Shown piece by piece: positions 36,429-51,965 of a stretch of 64,000 nt of DNA. The first letter of the stretch is position 1; each line of letters starts with the position of its first letter. The notes under the pieces are model-generated. The model saw nothing but the letters and a program-made list of their open reading frames with translations. It had not been told where the DNA came from and searched no databases. A program made the translations under genes and the position numbers. The stretch is from Microvirga sp. (GTDB lineage: Bacteria; Pseudomonadota; Alphaproteobacteria; Rhizobiales; Beijerinckiaceae): positions 103,184 to 167,183 of the forward strand of contig JAKOMT010000005.1 of NCBI GenBank assembly GCA_022241475.1, read 5' to 3'.

Positions 36429-37121
36429 ATGACCAGCTTTCCCGACAGGACCCTGATCGCCGACATGACGGCGAAGATGCTTCTCGAGGTTCAGGCGGTT
36501 CATTTCCGCGCGGACGAGCCCTTTCGCTTCACCTCCGGCTGGGCGAGCCCGGTCTATATCGATTGCCGCAAGCTGATCTCCTATCCGCGCGTGCGCAACA
36601 CGCTGATGGATTTCGCGTCCTCGGTGATCCTGCGCGAAGTCGGCTTCGAAACGCTCGACGCGATCGCCGGCGGCGAGACGGCGGGCATTCCCTTCGCCGC
36701 CTGGATCGCGGACCGCCTGTCGATGCCGATGCAGTACGTCCGCAAGAAGCCCAAGGGCTTCGGGCGCGACGCGCAGATCGAGGGGCATTTCATCGAGGGC
36801 TCGCGAGTTCTTCTCGTTGAGGATCTGACGACCGACGGCCGCTCGAAGATCAAGTTCGTCGACGCCATGCGCAAGAGCGGCCTGATCGTCGAGCACGCCT
36901 TCGTCGTCTTCCACTACGACATCTTCCCGCAGACGAAGGTGATGCTGCGCGAGAACGGCGTCGCCATGCACGCGCTCGCCACCTGGTGGGACGTGCTGCG
37001 CGTGGCGAAGACGCTCGGCTATTTCGACCCGGCCACGCTGGCCGAAGTCGAGGCGTTCCTCACCAACCCGACCGAGTGGTCGGCGGCGCACGGCGGCGCG
37101 TCGGAGCTTCCGGCGAACTGA
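36429..37121 (+). CDS. pyrE: Orotate phosphoribosyltransferase
   Basis: 230 residues. Contains [29 protein letters not shown] and the PRPP-binding loop [14 protein letters not shown], diagnostic of OPRTase, with Lys residues [10 protein letters not shown]. Makes orotidine 5'-phosphate for pyrimidine synthesis. The family in Rhizobiales has this length. Stands between a lipoprotein gene and a DedA gene, all on the plus strand. Confidence 0.95.
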   Translation: MTSFPDRTLIADMTAKMLLEVQAVHFRADEPFRFTSGWASPVYIDCRKLISYPRVRNTLMDFASSVILREVGFETLDAIAGGETAGIPFAAWIADRLSMPMQYVRKKPKGFGRDAQIEGHFIEGSRVLLVEDLTTDGRSKIKFVDAMRKSGLIVEHAFVVFHYDIFPQTKVMLRENGVAMHALATWWDVLRVAKTLGYFDPATLAEVEAFLTNPTEWSAAHGGASELPAN

Positions 37122-37173
37122 CCGACGGCGCGCCGAACGGCGCGGCGGAGACCTCCGGCAGCGGGACGCCCCG

Positions 37174-37743
37174 ATGCAAGACTTCCTGATCGAGCACGCG
37201 GGCAATCCCGCGATCCAGCTCGCGGCTCTCTTCGTCGGCCCCTTCATACTGGAGGAGGCGGCGCTTCTGGGCGGCGCGACGCTTGCCGCAGCCGGAGAGC
37301 TGTCTCCCGCCGCCGCGCTTCTGGCGCTCTATCTCGGCATGGTCGTCAGCGACTGGCTGGTCTACGCCCTCGGCGCGCTCGCCGGCCGTTCCGCCCGGGT
37401 GCGCTCGTTCGTCGGGGAAGACAAGATCGCCTACGGCCGGCGCATGCTGCAGCGCGGCGCGCTCGTCGCCTACCTGACGGCGCGTCTCGTGCCCTGGCTA
37501 TTGTTTCCGATCTTCGCCGGTTGCGGATTCGTGGGCGCGGGCTTTCTGAAATTCGCGGCGCTCAACGCGGTGATCGCGGCGATTTACACGAACGCGCTGT
37601 TCTGGAGCCTCTACGGCCTCGACCTGTTCCTCTTCGCATGGCTCGACGCGTGGGCGTGGCCGGTCATCGTGCTTGCGGTCGCGGCGCTCGTCGTCTTCGG
37701 CCGCATGGCGGCGAAACGTTACGCGGCGCGCGAGAAGCTCTAG
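37174..37743 (+). CDS. DedA-family membrane protein
   Basis: 189 residues with at least four hydrophobic segments. EEAALLGGATLAAAGELSPAAALLALYLGMVVSDWLVYALG followed by YLTARLVPWLLFPIFAGCGF has the DedA order: acidic residue early, then a helix, then the Arg-containing FxxR/P segment (TARLVPW). DedA proteins are membrane transporters or lipid carriers of envelope homeostasis. Its stop (TAG at 37741) overlaps the end of the minus-strand hydrolase gene by four bases. Confidence 0.75.
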   Translation: MQDFLIEHAGNPAIQLAALFVGPFILEEAALLGGATLAAAGELSPAAALLALYLGMVVSDWLVYALGALAGRSARVRSFVGEDKIAYGRRMLQRGALVAYLTARLVPWLLFPIFAGCGFVGAGFLKFAALNAVIAAIYTNALFWSLYGLDLFLFAWLDAWAWPVIVLAVAALVVFGRMAAKRYAAREKL

Positions 37744-38726
37744 CGCCCGTCGCCATCGGCGGCTTTCATGTCTTCGATCGCGCAGGCGACGGCCGCCTCG
37801 ATCTGCTCGGGATGCGTCCAGGGCAGAAAATGGTCGCCGTCCTCGACGAGGATCAGGCGGACCTGCGACGACGCGGACAGCCTCTCGCGCAGATACAACA
37901 CGTTCTCGACAGGCACCAGATTGTCGTCGAGGCCGTGCACGATCGTGACCGGAGCGCGCAACTCCGGCAGCCGCTCGCGCAGCGCTTCGAGTTCGGGCTG
38001 CAGGGCGAGCAATTCGGCGTTCGAGTTGGAGAGGTCGCTCGGCAGCATCCAGGAGAATGCGTCGAGCGACGCGATCGCCTGAAGCGGATGAACCTCCTCG
38101 CGCGCGGGATCGGCGGCGGAGCCGACGAGGACGAGGCCGCCGATCTCGTCGGGCATGTCCAGCGCGGCGCGCAAGGCGACGGCGCCGCCGTAGGAATAGC
38201 CCACGACGATCGCCTTGCCCCCGCGCGGGTCGCGCATGAGCGGGGCGATCGCCTCCGCCTGGTCCGAGAGCGACGTGACGGCCTCCGCCGGACGCGTCTC
38301 GCCGAACCCGGGCCGATCGGGCGCCAGTCGATACTGGCCCTCTGGCGCGTCCGCTAGGATAGGCCCCCACTCGATCGCCTCGCCCGGACTGCCGTGAAGG
38401 AAGACGACCCGCTGCCCCGAGGCGGGCCCGACGGTGAGAAAACTCAACGAACCGTCCTCGTCCGTATTCGGATTGCGCGTCGCGCGCCGGAGGAGGCGCG
38501 TCTCGTCCTCCTCGTCGACGCCGTCGAGGCCGAGCCCCGTCACGGCGACGAACTGCTCACGCAAAGGACTGAGCGGCTCCAGAAGGGATCTCAGAACGCC
38601 GTCGCCCGCCGCCCTCTCCGGGTTCTCGATGACGATGACGGCGGCCGGCGGGTTGCAGGCGGCGAGGTCGAAGAACATCCGGCGCCTCTTTTCACTCGCG
38701 GCGCGCCTGCTCCGGGAACCCCACAT
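37740..38726 (-). CDS. Alpha/beta-hydrolase
   Basis: 328 residues from the ATG at 38726 (GGAGAGAG just upstream); another start at 38678 is possible. Oxyanion motif VVFLHGSPGEAIEWG, nucleophile elbow VVGYSYGGAVALR, acid VHGLDDNLVP and His in EDGDHFLPW form a complete catalytic set. No signal peptide. An N-terminal region of about 100 residues precedes the core. Starts 29 bases after the ATP-grasp gene ends, so probably one transcript. Substrate unknown. Confidence 0.82.
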   Translation of the reverse strand: MWGSRSRRAASEKRRRMFFDLAACNPPAAVIVIENPERAAGDGVLRSLLEPLSPLREQFVAVTGLGLDGVDEEDETRLLRRATRNPNTDEDGSLSFLTVGPASGQRVVFLHGSPGEAIEWGPILADAPEGQYRLAPDRPGFGETRPAEAVTSLSDQAEAIAPLMRDPRGGKAIVVGYSYGGAVALRAALDMPDEIGGLVLVGSAADPAREEVHPLQAIASLDAFSWMLPSDLSNSNAELLALQPELEALRERLPELRAPVTIVHGLDDNLVPVENVLYLRERLSASSQVRLILVEDGDHFLPWTHPEQIEAAVACAIEDMKAADGDGR

Positions 38727-38754
38727 GGCTCTCTCCGCATGGCCCGCGTCGTTG

Positions 38755-39957
38755 TCACGTCGTCGGCGGGTAGCATTTCCGCAGACGCTCCTGACGCATC
38801 TGCAGCCGGATCATCTCGCGCAAGCCGAGCGGACGAACTCCGTTGCGGATGTTTTGGGTCGCGATCTCGAAAAGACAAGCGTATTGCCGCCACAGAGCTC
38901 CATAGGCCTGACGCAATGTCGTTTCGCCGTCCCAGATGTGGAGCATCTCGGCTCCCGCGCCGTTGAGTTCGAGGATGAGAAAATCCTCGCCCTCGAGAAA
39001 GCGCTCGAACGTGTCGAAGCGCAGATCGAAGCGGCCGAAATGGAAGCCGTCGACGTCCCTGGCGATTGCGTCGATGCGCTCCTCGAGCGCCGGGGTGACG
39101 AGCGCGCAGGCGTCGCGATAGACCGCCCCGACCCGCGCCGCCCGCGTCCCGGTCAGCGGCGCGACGCGGCCGGCCTCCTGAACGCGATCCCATTCGGATC
39201 CGTGGCGCGCCTGGTAGATCGAGGCGGATTTGCGCAGAACCGCGTCGTCGCGAACGAGTTCGGACAGCGTGCGGCGACCGTCGCCCACGACATGGGGGGC
39301 GTAGGTCAGCGCCATCGAGGCGATGCGTCCGCGGCGCTCGCCGGGTCGCCGGACGTAGAACACCCCGGCTTCGCCCGCGTAGGGCACGTAGGCTTGCAAG
39401 ACGAGGCCCGCGCCCTCCGGCAGGGCGGCGAGATAGGCGGCGAGATCGGCGGGAGAATGGGCGAGCTTCACGCCCCAGCCCTGATAACCGCGATCGGGTT
39501 TCGCCACGAGCGGGAAGTCGACGCCAGCCTCCGCCAGGGCGGCGCAGATACCGGCCATTCGGGCGTCGTCGAAGGCGTCGCCGTCGGCGCGCTCGACGAG
39601 AATCCACGGAGCGACGCGGCTGCGCGCATGCGGCCCGAAGAGCGAAAGGCATTGGCTCTTCGATTCACCCCAGAGGCCTCCAGCCTCCATCGAGGGATTG
39701 GCGGCGGTCGGCGTCGTGAGACCCCCATGGCGGAGGGCGAGCGCGCACCACATGATCGCCGGAACGATGTAGAACACCTGATCCGAGAGTCGGCGCTTGA
39801 ACGTCGGATAGAGCGGACCGCGCGCGAGCGGCGGCAGGCCGCAGCCCTCGCGCGGCGAGGACGCGCCATGAGGCGCGTCACGGCTCCCGGAGTCGGGCGC
39901 GCCGTCGCGTCGGGAGCGATTGATGATCGGGATGGTGATGGCGGCCTCTGGCGTCAT
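38755..39957 (-). CDS. ATP-grasp protein (D-Ala-D-Ala ligase-like)
   Basis: 400 residues. FPLVAKPDRGYQGWGVKLAHSPADL (about 153-177) and ALVLQAYVPY-like AGLVLQAYVPYAGEAGVFYVRRPG, then FHFGRFDLRFDTFERFLEGEDFLILELNGAGAEMLHIWD supply the ATP-grasp lysine, Glu and the metal-binding Asp/Glu/Asn. Similar to sugar-transfer-associated or RimK/Ddl-type ATP-grasp enzymes that join a carboxylate to an amine. First 60 residues are non-conserved. Upstream of an alpha/beta-hydrolase on the same strand; partner substrate unknown. Confidence 0.75.
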   Translation of the reverse strand: MTPEAAITIPIINRSRRDGAPDSGSRDAPHGASSPREGCGLPPLARGPLYPTFKRRLSDQVFYIVPAIMWCALALRHGGLTTPTAANPSMEAGGLWGESKSQCLSLFGPHARSRVAPWILVERADGDAFDDARMAGICAALAEAGVDFPLVAKPDRGYQGWGVKLAHSPADLAAYLAALPEGAGLVLQAYVPYAGEAGVFYVRRPGERRGRIASMALTYAPHVVGDGRRTLSELVRDDAVLRKSASIYQARHGSEWDRVQEAGRVAPLTGTRAARVGAVYRDACALVTPALEERIDAIARDVDGFHFGRFDLRFDTFERFLEGEDFLILELNGAGAEMLHIWDGETTLRQAYGALWRQYACLFEIATQNIRNGVRPLGLREMIRLQMRQERLRKCYPPTT

Positions 39958-40053
39958 TGCTTGATCTTCGCCGCCGCATAACTCGCTCGTCCGGGGCTTC
40001 CCTTCAGGAAGCTAAAATACTTCTCCCTGTCCGGCAACCACCGCAGGCGAACG

Positions 40054-43530
<3,477 letters not shown>

Positions 43531-43656
43531 GCGGCGGCTCACCTTGGTTCGGCTTCAGATGCTGAAAGTTGTATATGCATCGCAGCATCGCGCAACGGGG
43601 CGCGGGCGGTTCTTTTCGCAGTTGCGGCGCCGAACGGAACGCGGCGCGCGCCAGCG

Positions 43657-43670
43657 TTGATACGGATCAA
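43657..43670 (+). promoter_or_regulatory. Perfect FixK/FNR box (anaerobox) upstream of ccoG
   Basis: TTGATACGGATCAA is an exact TTGAT-N4-ATCAA palindrome, centred about 90 bases before the ccoG start. FnrL and FixK proteins activate cbb3 oxidase assembly genes through such sites in low oxygen. No other gene start on this side competes for it. Confidence 0.85.
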
Positions 43671-43753
43671 GGCGACGCTCGGGGCCGCGCCCTAGAAGTC
43701 GGTTGGCCCGATTCACATCCGATCCCCCGGCGGGCCGTCGATCAGGTCCGCCG

Positions 43754-45241
43754 ATGTCAGACGCAGCAGCCCTCGCCCGCGGCACGCAGCCGGCGCCGCC
43801 TCCCGAAGAGGCGCTCGACGAGCCCCTGTACGTCGCGCGGCGTCAGCTTTTCGTCCAGAGCGTCGCGGGCCGCTTCCGCAGGATCAAGTGGGCTATCCTG
43901 ATCGCGACGCTCGGCGTCTACTATCTCCTGCCCTTCGTGCGCTGGGATCGCGGCCCGAACGCGCCGGACCAGGCGGTGCTGGTCGACCTGCCGGCGCGGC
44001 GCTTCTATTTCTTCTTCATCGAGATCTGGCCGCAGGAGGTCTACTACCTCACGGGCCTGCTCGTCCTGGCGTCGCTCACACTCTTTCTCATGAACGCGGT
44101 CGCTGGCCGGATCTGGTGCGGCTATCTCTGCCCGCAGACGGTCTGGACCGACCTGTTCCTCGCCGTCGAACGGCGCATCGAGGGCGACCGGCGCGAGCGC
44201 ATGCGGCTCTATGACGGTCCGTGGACCGGAGAGCGGGTGTCGAAACTCGTCGCCAAGCACTTCGTCTGGCTCATGATCGCCTGGTGGACCGGCGGCGCCT
44301 GGGTGCTCTACTTCGCCGACGCGCCGACGCTGGTCCATGATCTCGCGACCTTCCGGGCGCCGCTCGTGGCCTATCTCTGGATCGGCATCCTCACCTTCAC
44401 GACCTACGTTCTCGCCGGCTTCATGCGCGAGCAGGTCTGCACCTATATGTGCCCGTGGCCGCGCATCCAGGCCGCGCTCACCGACGAACACGCCTACAAC
44501 GTCGCCTATCTCGCCGATCGCGGCGAACCGCGCGGCTCCGTGAAGAAGGCGCGTGCGTTGCGCGAAAAGGGCGAGCCCGTCGGCGATTGCATCGATTGCA
44601 ATCAATGCGTCGCCGTCTGCCCGACGGGCGTCGACATCCGCGAGGGATCGCAACTCGGCTGCATCCAGTGCGGCCTGTGCATCGACGCGTGCAACGCGGT
44701 GATGGCCAAGGTCGGCTATCCGCCGAATCTCATCACCTATGACAGCGAATGGAATCTGGAGCGGCGGCTCGCAGGCGACATGCAGGCCCGCAGCCGGCTG
44801 GGACGCCCTCGCACCATCCTTTACGTGGCGCTGATCGCCCTCGTCGGGGCGATCATGGTCTACGCCCTCGTCGGTCGCGGATCGCTCGACATCTCCGTCC
44901 AGCACGACCGAAATCCGCTCTTCGTGCGCTTGTCCGACGGCTCGATCCGCAACGCCTATACGGTGCGCCTGTCCAATAAGGCGCTCGTGGAGCGGCGCTT
45001 CCTCGTTTCCCTCGACGGGCTCGACGCCGCCCGCCTCGACGCCGCCGGGGCGGGGCAGGGGCCGGACGGCGCGCTCGCGATCGCCGTGGGCCCGGCGCAG
45101 ACCCGCGAATTGCGCGTCCTCGTCACGCTCGCGCCCGGCGCGCGGGGAAGCGAGACGCATACCGTCTCCTTTGCGGTCGCCGAGCCAGAAACCGGCGAGA
45201 CGGCGACCGCCTCCGACAATTTCATCAGACCGAGGAGTTGA
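43754..45241 (+). CDS. ccoG: Cytochrome c oxidase accessory protein CcoG (FixG/RdxA)
   Basis: 495 residues from the ATG at 43754. Membrane helices at about 42-62, 85-105, 165-185, 205-225 and 350-370. Ferredoxin-type cysteine sets CIDCNQCVAVCPTG and CIQCGLCIDACNAV, preceded by CGYLCPQTVW and CTYMCPWP, are all intact. A C-terminal immunoglobulin-like domain follows. Involved in copper supply to the cbb3 oxidase. First gene of ccoG-fixH-ccoI-ccoS, with an anaerobox upstream. Confidence 0.96.
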   Translation: MSDAAALARGTQPAPPPEEALDEPLYVARRQLFVQSVAGRFRRIKWAILIATLGVYYLLPFVRWDRGPNAPDQAVLVDLPARRFYFFFIEIWPQEVYYLTGLLVLASLTLFLMNAVAGRIWCGYLCPQTVWTDLFLAVERRIEGDRRERMRLYDGPWTGERVSKLVAKHFVWLMIAWWTGGAWVLYFADAPTLVHDLATFRAPLVAYLWIGILTFTTYVLAGFMREQVCTYMCPWPRIQAALTDEHAYNVAYLADRGEPRGSVKKARALREKGEPVGDCIDCNQCVAVCPTGVDIREGSQLGCIQCGLCIDACNAVMAKVGYPPNLITYDSEWNLERRLAGDMQARSRLGRPRTILYVALIALVGAIMVYALVGRGSLDISVQHDRNPLFVRLSDGSIRNAYTVRLSNKALVERRFLVSLDGLDAARLDAAGAGQGPDGALAIAVGPAQTRELRVLVTLAPGARGSETHTVSFAVAEPETGETATASDNFIRPRS

Positions 45242-45242
45242 G

Positions 45243-45797
45243 ATGACCTCCCCCGACAAGCCTCCGTTTCGCTCCGTCCAGGCAGCCCCGCTGCAGGGCG
45301 ACTATGTCGCCGGGGGCTCGCCGCTGACGGGCCGAAAGGTCTTCGCGATCCTCGTCGCCTTCTTCGGACTCATCATGTTCCTCAATCTCGGCGTCCTGCT
45401 GCCGAATGCGATCTCGACCTTCCGGGGCCTCGAAACCGACAGCGCCTATCGCGCCAGCCAGACCTTCAACGCCACGCTCGCCGAGGCGGAGGCGCAAGCC
45501 GGCCGGGGATGGCGGGTCGAGGCGAGCCTGCGCCGCGAGGCGGACGGCCGGGCCGCCGCCGAAGTGGTCGTGCGCGACCGGAACGGCGCGCCGCTCGTCG
45601 GCCTCACCGGCGAGGCGGTTCTCGCGCGCCCTGCGGATCGCGCGATGGACCGCGCGGGATCGATCGAGGAGCGCGGCGACGGCGGCTACGTCGCCCGGTT
45701 CGACGATCCGCCGATGGGGCAATGGGACCTCGTCCTGACGCTCGCGCGCGACGGCGAGCGCCTGTTCCACTCCCGCAACCGCGTCGTGCTGCGGTGA
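45243..45797 (+). CDS. fixH: FixH/CcoH cbb3 oxidase assembly protein
   Basis: 184 residues from the ATG at 45243, one base after the ccoG stop. One membrane helix (FAILVAFFGLIMFLNLGVLL, about 33-52), then a periplasmic domain with VVVRDRNGAPLVGLTGEAVLARPADRAMD and GYVARFDDPPMGQWDLVLTLA, the FixH pattern. Needed for assembly of the cbb3 oxidase complex. Sits between ccoG and ccoI as in the standard cluster. Confidence 0.93.
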   Translation: MTSPDKPPFRSVQAAPLQGDYVAGGSPLTGRKVFAILVAFFGLIMFLNLGVLLPNAISTFRGLETDSAYRASQTFNATLAEAEAQAGRGWRVEASLRREADGRAAAEVVVRDRNGAPLVGLTGEAVLARPADRAMDRAGSIEERGDGGYVARFDDPPMGQWDLVLTLARDGERLFHSRNRVVLR

Positions 45798-45801
45798 CCG
45801 G

Positions 45802-48039
45802 ATGAGCGACCGCGTCGATTACTCCGCCTACCTGACGCGGGATTCGGACGGACGCGCCCGCCTCGATCTCGCGATCGACGGGATCACCTGCGCCGCCTGC
45901 ATCCGCGACGTCGAGCGCGGCGCGGCCGGGCCGGACGTCGCCGGCGCGCGGCTCAATTACGCCATGCGGCGGTTGAGCCTCGTCTTCGCGGACGACGTTC
46001 CCGATCCCGGCCCCGCCGTCGAGCGCCTGCGCCGCGTCGGCTACGAGGCGCATCCCTTCACCGCGAGCCGCGAGGAGGCGATGGAGGCCGCGCAAACCGC
46101 CGATCTTCTCAGGCGTCTCGGGGCGGCCGCCTTCGCGACGATGAACATCATGCTGCTCTCGGTGTCGGTCTGGTCGGGCAACGTCTCCGACATCGACGCC
46201 GAGACGCGCGACTTGTTCCACTGGATCTCGGCGCTGATCGCCGTGCCGACGGTCGCCTATTCCGGTCAGCCCTTCTTCCGCAGCGCGATCCGCTCGCTGA
46301 AGGCCCGGACGCTGGGCATGGACGTGCCGATCTCGCTCGGCGTTCTGCTGGCGGTCGGCGTCTCGATCTTCGAGACGATGAACTCCGCCCATCACGCTTA
46401 TTTCGACAGCGCTACGATGCTGCTCTCGTTCCTGCTCGCCGGTCGCGTGCTCGATCAGGCCATGCGCCGCCGCACGCGCGCCGTCGCCGGCAACCTCCTG
46501 GCGCTACGCGGCGAGACGGCGCGGCGGATCGAGCCGGATGGCGGCGTTTGCGAGATCCCCGTACTCGCCGTAAAGATCGGCGACATGCTCGAGATCCGGC
46601 CAGGCGACCGGGTTCCCGTGGACGGGGTGGTCGTCTCGGGCGTGTCGGAGATCGACGCCAGCCTCGTCACGGGCGAGACCGCGCGCGAACAGGCCTCGCC
46701 CGGCGCGAGCCTACATTCGGGCGTCCTCAACGTCGCCGGAGCGCTCACCATGCGCGCCGTCGCGGCGGCGGAGAATTCGCTCGTCGCGGAGGTCAACCGG
46801 CTGCTCGACCAGGCGCTGACGGCGAAGTCGCGCTACGTGCGCATCGCCGACAAGGCGGCGAGGCTCTACTCGCCCATCGTCCATGCGACCGCGCTTCTCA
46901 CCTTCGTCGGCTGGATGCTGGCTGGAGCGGGCGTGCACGCCTCGGCGCTGATCGCGATCGCGGTCCTCATCATCACCTGCCCCTGCGCGCTCGGCCTGGC
47001 GGTCCCGGCGGTGCAGGTCGTCGCGGCGGGGGCGCTGTTTCGCTCGGGCGTGCTCGCCACCGCGGGCGACGCGATCGAGCGGATCGCGGCCTGCGACACC
47101 GTCGTCTTCGACAAGACCGGCACGCTCACGACGCCCGACGCGCGGCTCGTCGGGCGCGATCTCCTCGATCCCGATCTCGTCGCGCTCGCGGCGAGGCTCG
47201 CTCGCTCCTCCTCGCATCCGCTGGCGAAGGCGCTCGCCCGGCTCGACGCGGATGGCGCGCGCATCGACAACGTGGTCGAGGAGCCGGGGCGGGGCGTTCG
47301 CGCGCTCGTCGACGGAGTCGAAGTTCGGCTCGGCGGGGCGGAATTCTGCGGCGCCGAGGCCGATGTCGCGCTGGCGCTGGCGGGCGATCCGGACGCGACC
47401 CCGATCGTGATCCGCCGGGGCGCGATGGTCGCCGTGCTTCTCATGCGCCAGACCCTGCGACCCGACGCGCAGGCGACGGTCGCGGCGCTTCGGGGGATGG
47501 GAGTGCAAGTGATGATCGTTTCCGGAGATCGCGAGGGGCCGGTGCGGCGCGTGGCGGAGGCGCTGGGGGTGAGCGAGTGGCGCGCCGCGCGCCGGCCGGC
47601 CGACAAGACCGCCATCCTCGCCGAACTGAAGGCGCAGGGTCTCCGTCCGCTGATGGTGGGCGACGGGCTCAACGACGCTCCCGCGCTCGCCGCCGCGCAC
47701 GCTTCGCTGTCGCCGATCAGCGCCTCGCATCTCGCGCAGACCTGCGCCGACGCGCTCGTGCTCGGCGACGGCCTGCGCGCCGTGGCCGAGGCGGTGCGCG
47801 TGTCGCGCAAGGCGCTCGCGATCATGCGCCAGAATCTCTGGATCTCGACGCTGTACAATCTCGTCGCGGTACCGATCGCGGTGGCGGGCTTCGTCACGCC
47901 GCTCGTGGCGGCGGCGGCGATGTCGGGCTCTTCGCTGATCGTCGTGGCGAACGCCCTGCGCGCTCGCGGCGGCGCACGGACCGTCCCCGCCTCGCCGCCG
48001 GCGAATGCGAGATTACGCGTCGCGGAGGCGTGCCCGTGA
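45802..48039 (+). CDS. ccoI: Copper-exporting P1B-type ATPase CcoI/FixI
   Basis: 745 residues. N-terminal metal site ITCAAC (Cys30, Cys33), membrane CPC motif ITCPCALGLAVPA, phosphorylation site DKTGTLTTPDA and the hinge VGDGLNDAPALA. These are the CopA2/CcoI hallmarks; pumps copper to the periplasm for the oxidase CuB site. Starts four bases after fixH; its stop overlaps the ccoS start GTGA. Confidence 0.96.
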   Translation: MSDRVDYSAYLTRDSDGRARLDLAIDGITCAACIRDVERGAAGPDVAGARLNYAMRRLSLVFADDVPDPGPAVERLRRVGYEAHPFTASREEAMEAAQTADLLRRLGAAAFATMNIMLLSVSVWSGNVSDIDAETRDLFHWISALIAVPTVAYSGQPFFRSAIRSLKARTLGMDVPISLGVLLAVGVSIFETMNSAHHAYFDSATMLLSFLLAGRVLDQAMRRRTRAVAGNLLALRGETARRIEPDGGVCEIPVLAVKIGDMLEIRPGDRVPVDGVVVSGVSEIDASLVTGETAREQASPGASLHSGVLNVAGALTMRAVAAAENSLVAEVNRLLDQALTAKSRYVRIADKAARLYSPIVHATALLTFVGWMLAGAGVHASALIAIAVLIITCPCALGLAVPAVQVVAAGALFRSGVLATAGDAIERIAACDTVVFDKTGTLTTPDARLVGRDLLDPDLVALAARLARSSSHPLAKALARLDADGARIDNVVEEPGRGVRALVDGVEVRLGGAEFCGAEADVALALAGDPDATPIVIRRGAMVAVLLMRQTLRPDAQATVAALRGMGVQVMIVSGDREGPVRRVAEALGVSEWRAARRPADKTAILAELKAQGLRPLMVGDGLNDAPALAAAHASLSPISASHLAQTCADALVLGDGLRAVAEAVRVSRKALAIMRQNLWISTLYNLVAVPIAVAGFVTPLVAAAAMSGSSLIVVANALRARGGARTVPASPPANARLRVAEACP

Positions 48040-48242
48040 ACGTGATCCTCTATCTTCTCCCCGTCGCGCTCGGGCTCGGGCTCCTCGGCCTCGTGGCGTT
48101 TCTGTGGTCGTTGCGCAGCGGCCAATACGAGGATCTCGAGGGCGCGGCCCTGCGCATCCTCGACGACGACGACATTGAAACGGGCGATGAGGACGATTCT
48201 AAGCCTGGAAACCGCTCAGAGCGTCGATCAGAGCCGGAATGA
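48036..48242 (+). CDS. ccoS: CcoS/FixS cbb3 oxidase maturation protein
   Basis: 68 residues from a GTG at 48036 that shares four bases with the ccoI stop, too short for usual ORF listing alone. N-terminal helix VILYLLPVALGLGLLGLVAFLWSL then GQYEDLEGAALRIL, the family pattern; an acidic tail follows. Needed to fit copper and heme in the oxidase. Its 3' end overlaps mutT by 44 bases on the opposite strand. Confidence 0.93.
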   Translation: MNVILYLLPVALGLGLLGLVAFLWSLRSGQYEDLEGAALRILDDDDIETGDEDDSKPGNRSERRSEPE

Positions 48243-48612
48243 GCGGCTCGTCGGCGGGGGGCATGGGGAAGTCGCGCAGCCTGTTGGCGCGCACCCACTT
48301 GAGATCCTGATGCTCGTGCGCCCGCACGACGCCTTGCCAGCGGCGGCAGACATAGAGCGGCATCAGGAGATGGAAATCGGGATAGCCGTAGCTCGCGAAG
48401 GTGAGGGGGGCGAGGCAGGCTTCCTGCGTCTCGATGCCCAGCTCCTCCCGCAATTCACGGATCAGGGTCTCTTCCGGGCGCTCGCCCGGCTCGACCTTGC
48501 CGCCGGGAAACTCCCAGAGGCCGGCCAACTGCTTGCCCTCCGGGCGCTGCGCGATGAGCACGCGTCCGTCCGAATCCACGAGGGCGACGGCGACGACGAG
48601 GAGGATCTTCAC
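48199..48612 (-). CDS. mutT: 8-oxo-dGTP diphosphatase MutT
   Basis: 137 residues from a GTG at 48612 (VKILLVVAVALVDSDGRVLIAQRP); no ATG gives a better start. The Nudix box is complete: GGKVEPGERPEETLIRELREELGIE. Removes oxidised GTP from the nucleotide pool. The C-terminal LKWVRANRLRDFPMPPADEPLIPAL matches MutT. The last 44 bases overlap the convergent ccoS, and it lies downstream of the acnA terminator, so it needs its own promoter. Confidence 0.93.
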   Translation of the reverse strand: MKILLVVAVALVDSDGRVLIAQRPEGKQLAGLWEFPGGKVEPGERPEETLIRELREELGIETQEACLAPLTFASYGYPDFHLLMPLYVCRRWQGVVRAHEHQDLKWVRANRLRDFPMPPADEPLIPALIDALSGFQA

Positions 48613-48624
48613 GGGTCTGGCCTG

Positions 48625-48660
48625 AAAGAAAAGCCCCGCCCCGGCGAACCGGGGCGGGGC
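48625..48660 (-). terminator. Strong intrinsic terminator of acnA
   Basis: Perfect 12-bp stem GCCCCGCCCCGG/CCGGGGCGGGGC (48633-48660) with a CGAA loop, followed on the minus strand by TTTTCTTT. Lies 12 bases past the acnA stop and just before mutT. Confidence 0.9.
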
Positions 48661-48671
48661 GGAACGGCTGA

Positions 48672-51377
<2,706 letters not shown>

Positions 51378-51638
51378 GGCGTTCCTCGTATCTGGATGAT
51401 GCGACAGATTCGACTGAGACGAGGCCTCTTGCGAGGTCCCGTCCGCGCCGCTCCGGGAGCGCCCGGACGCCCATCGCGATCGACGCGCGCCCGCCGCGCG
51501 AACGCGACGAGGCGCGCGAGAAAATACGCGGCGCACGCCGGGGGTATAAAGGAATCCGCCGTCGCGATCCACCTCTTCCAGAACGATTCAAAAGTTCATT
51601 CGCGCAAAGCGGTCTGGGAGTGGCGCCGCGTCGGCGCC

Positions 51639-51965
51639 TTACAGGCCGAGGGCGCGCGCGGCGGCGACGCCCGCCAGGCCCGCGGCCATCGCGACGACCT
51701 CGATCCGCGTCGTCGCCATGACCACGATCGCCGCCGCCACGCCGATGAAGGCGGGCGCGCCGGACTGGGCGGCGACGGGCAGGATCGTCCCCACGACGAT
51801 CGAGCCCGGCAGCGCCCGCAGGCCCCGCGCGAGGCGCGGGCCGATCCGGACGCGGCTCATGAAGATCACGCCCGAGGCGCGGCAGAGATAGGTCGCCGCC
51901 GTCATCAGCAGGATGGCCACGTATCCGCCCCAGGGCGGGCCGAGAAGGCTCTCAAACATCGTCAT
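51639..51965 (-). CDS. azlD: AzlD-like branched-chain amino acid exporter subunit
   Basis: 108 residues, four hydrophobic helices. Overlaps the end of azlC by 14 bases. Pattern MTAATYLCRASGVIFM and GLRALPGSIVVGTILP matches AzlD. With AzlC forms an exporter of branched-chain amino acids. Downstream gap of 261 bases to acnA on the same strand. Confidence 0.85.
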   Translation of the reverse strand: MTMFESLLGPPWGGYVAILLMTAATYLCRASGVIFMSRVRIGPRLARGLRALPGSIVVGTILPVAAQSGAPAFIGVAAAIVVMATTRIEVVAMAAGLAGVAAARALGL

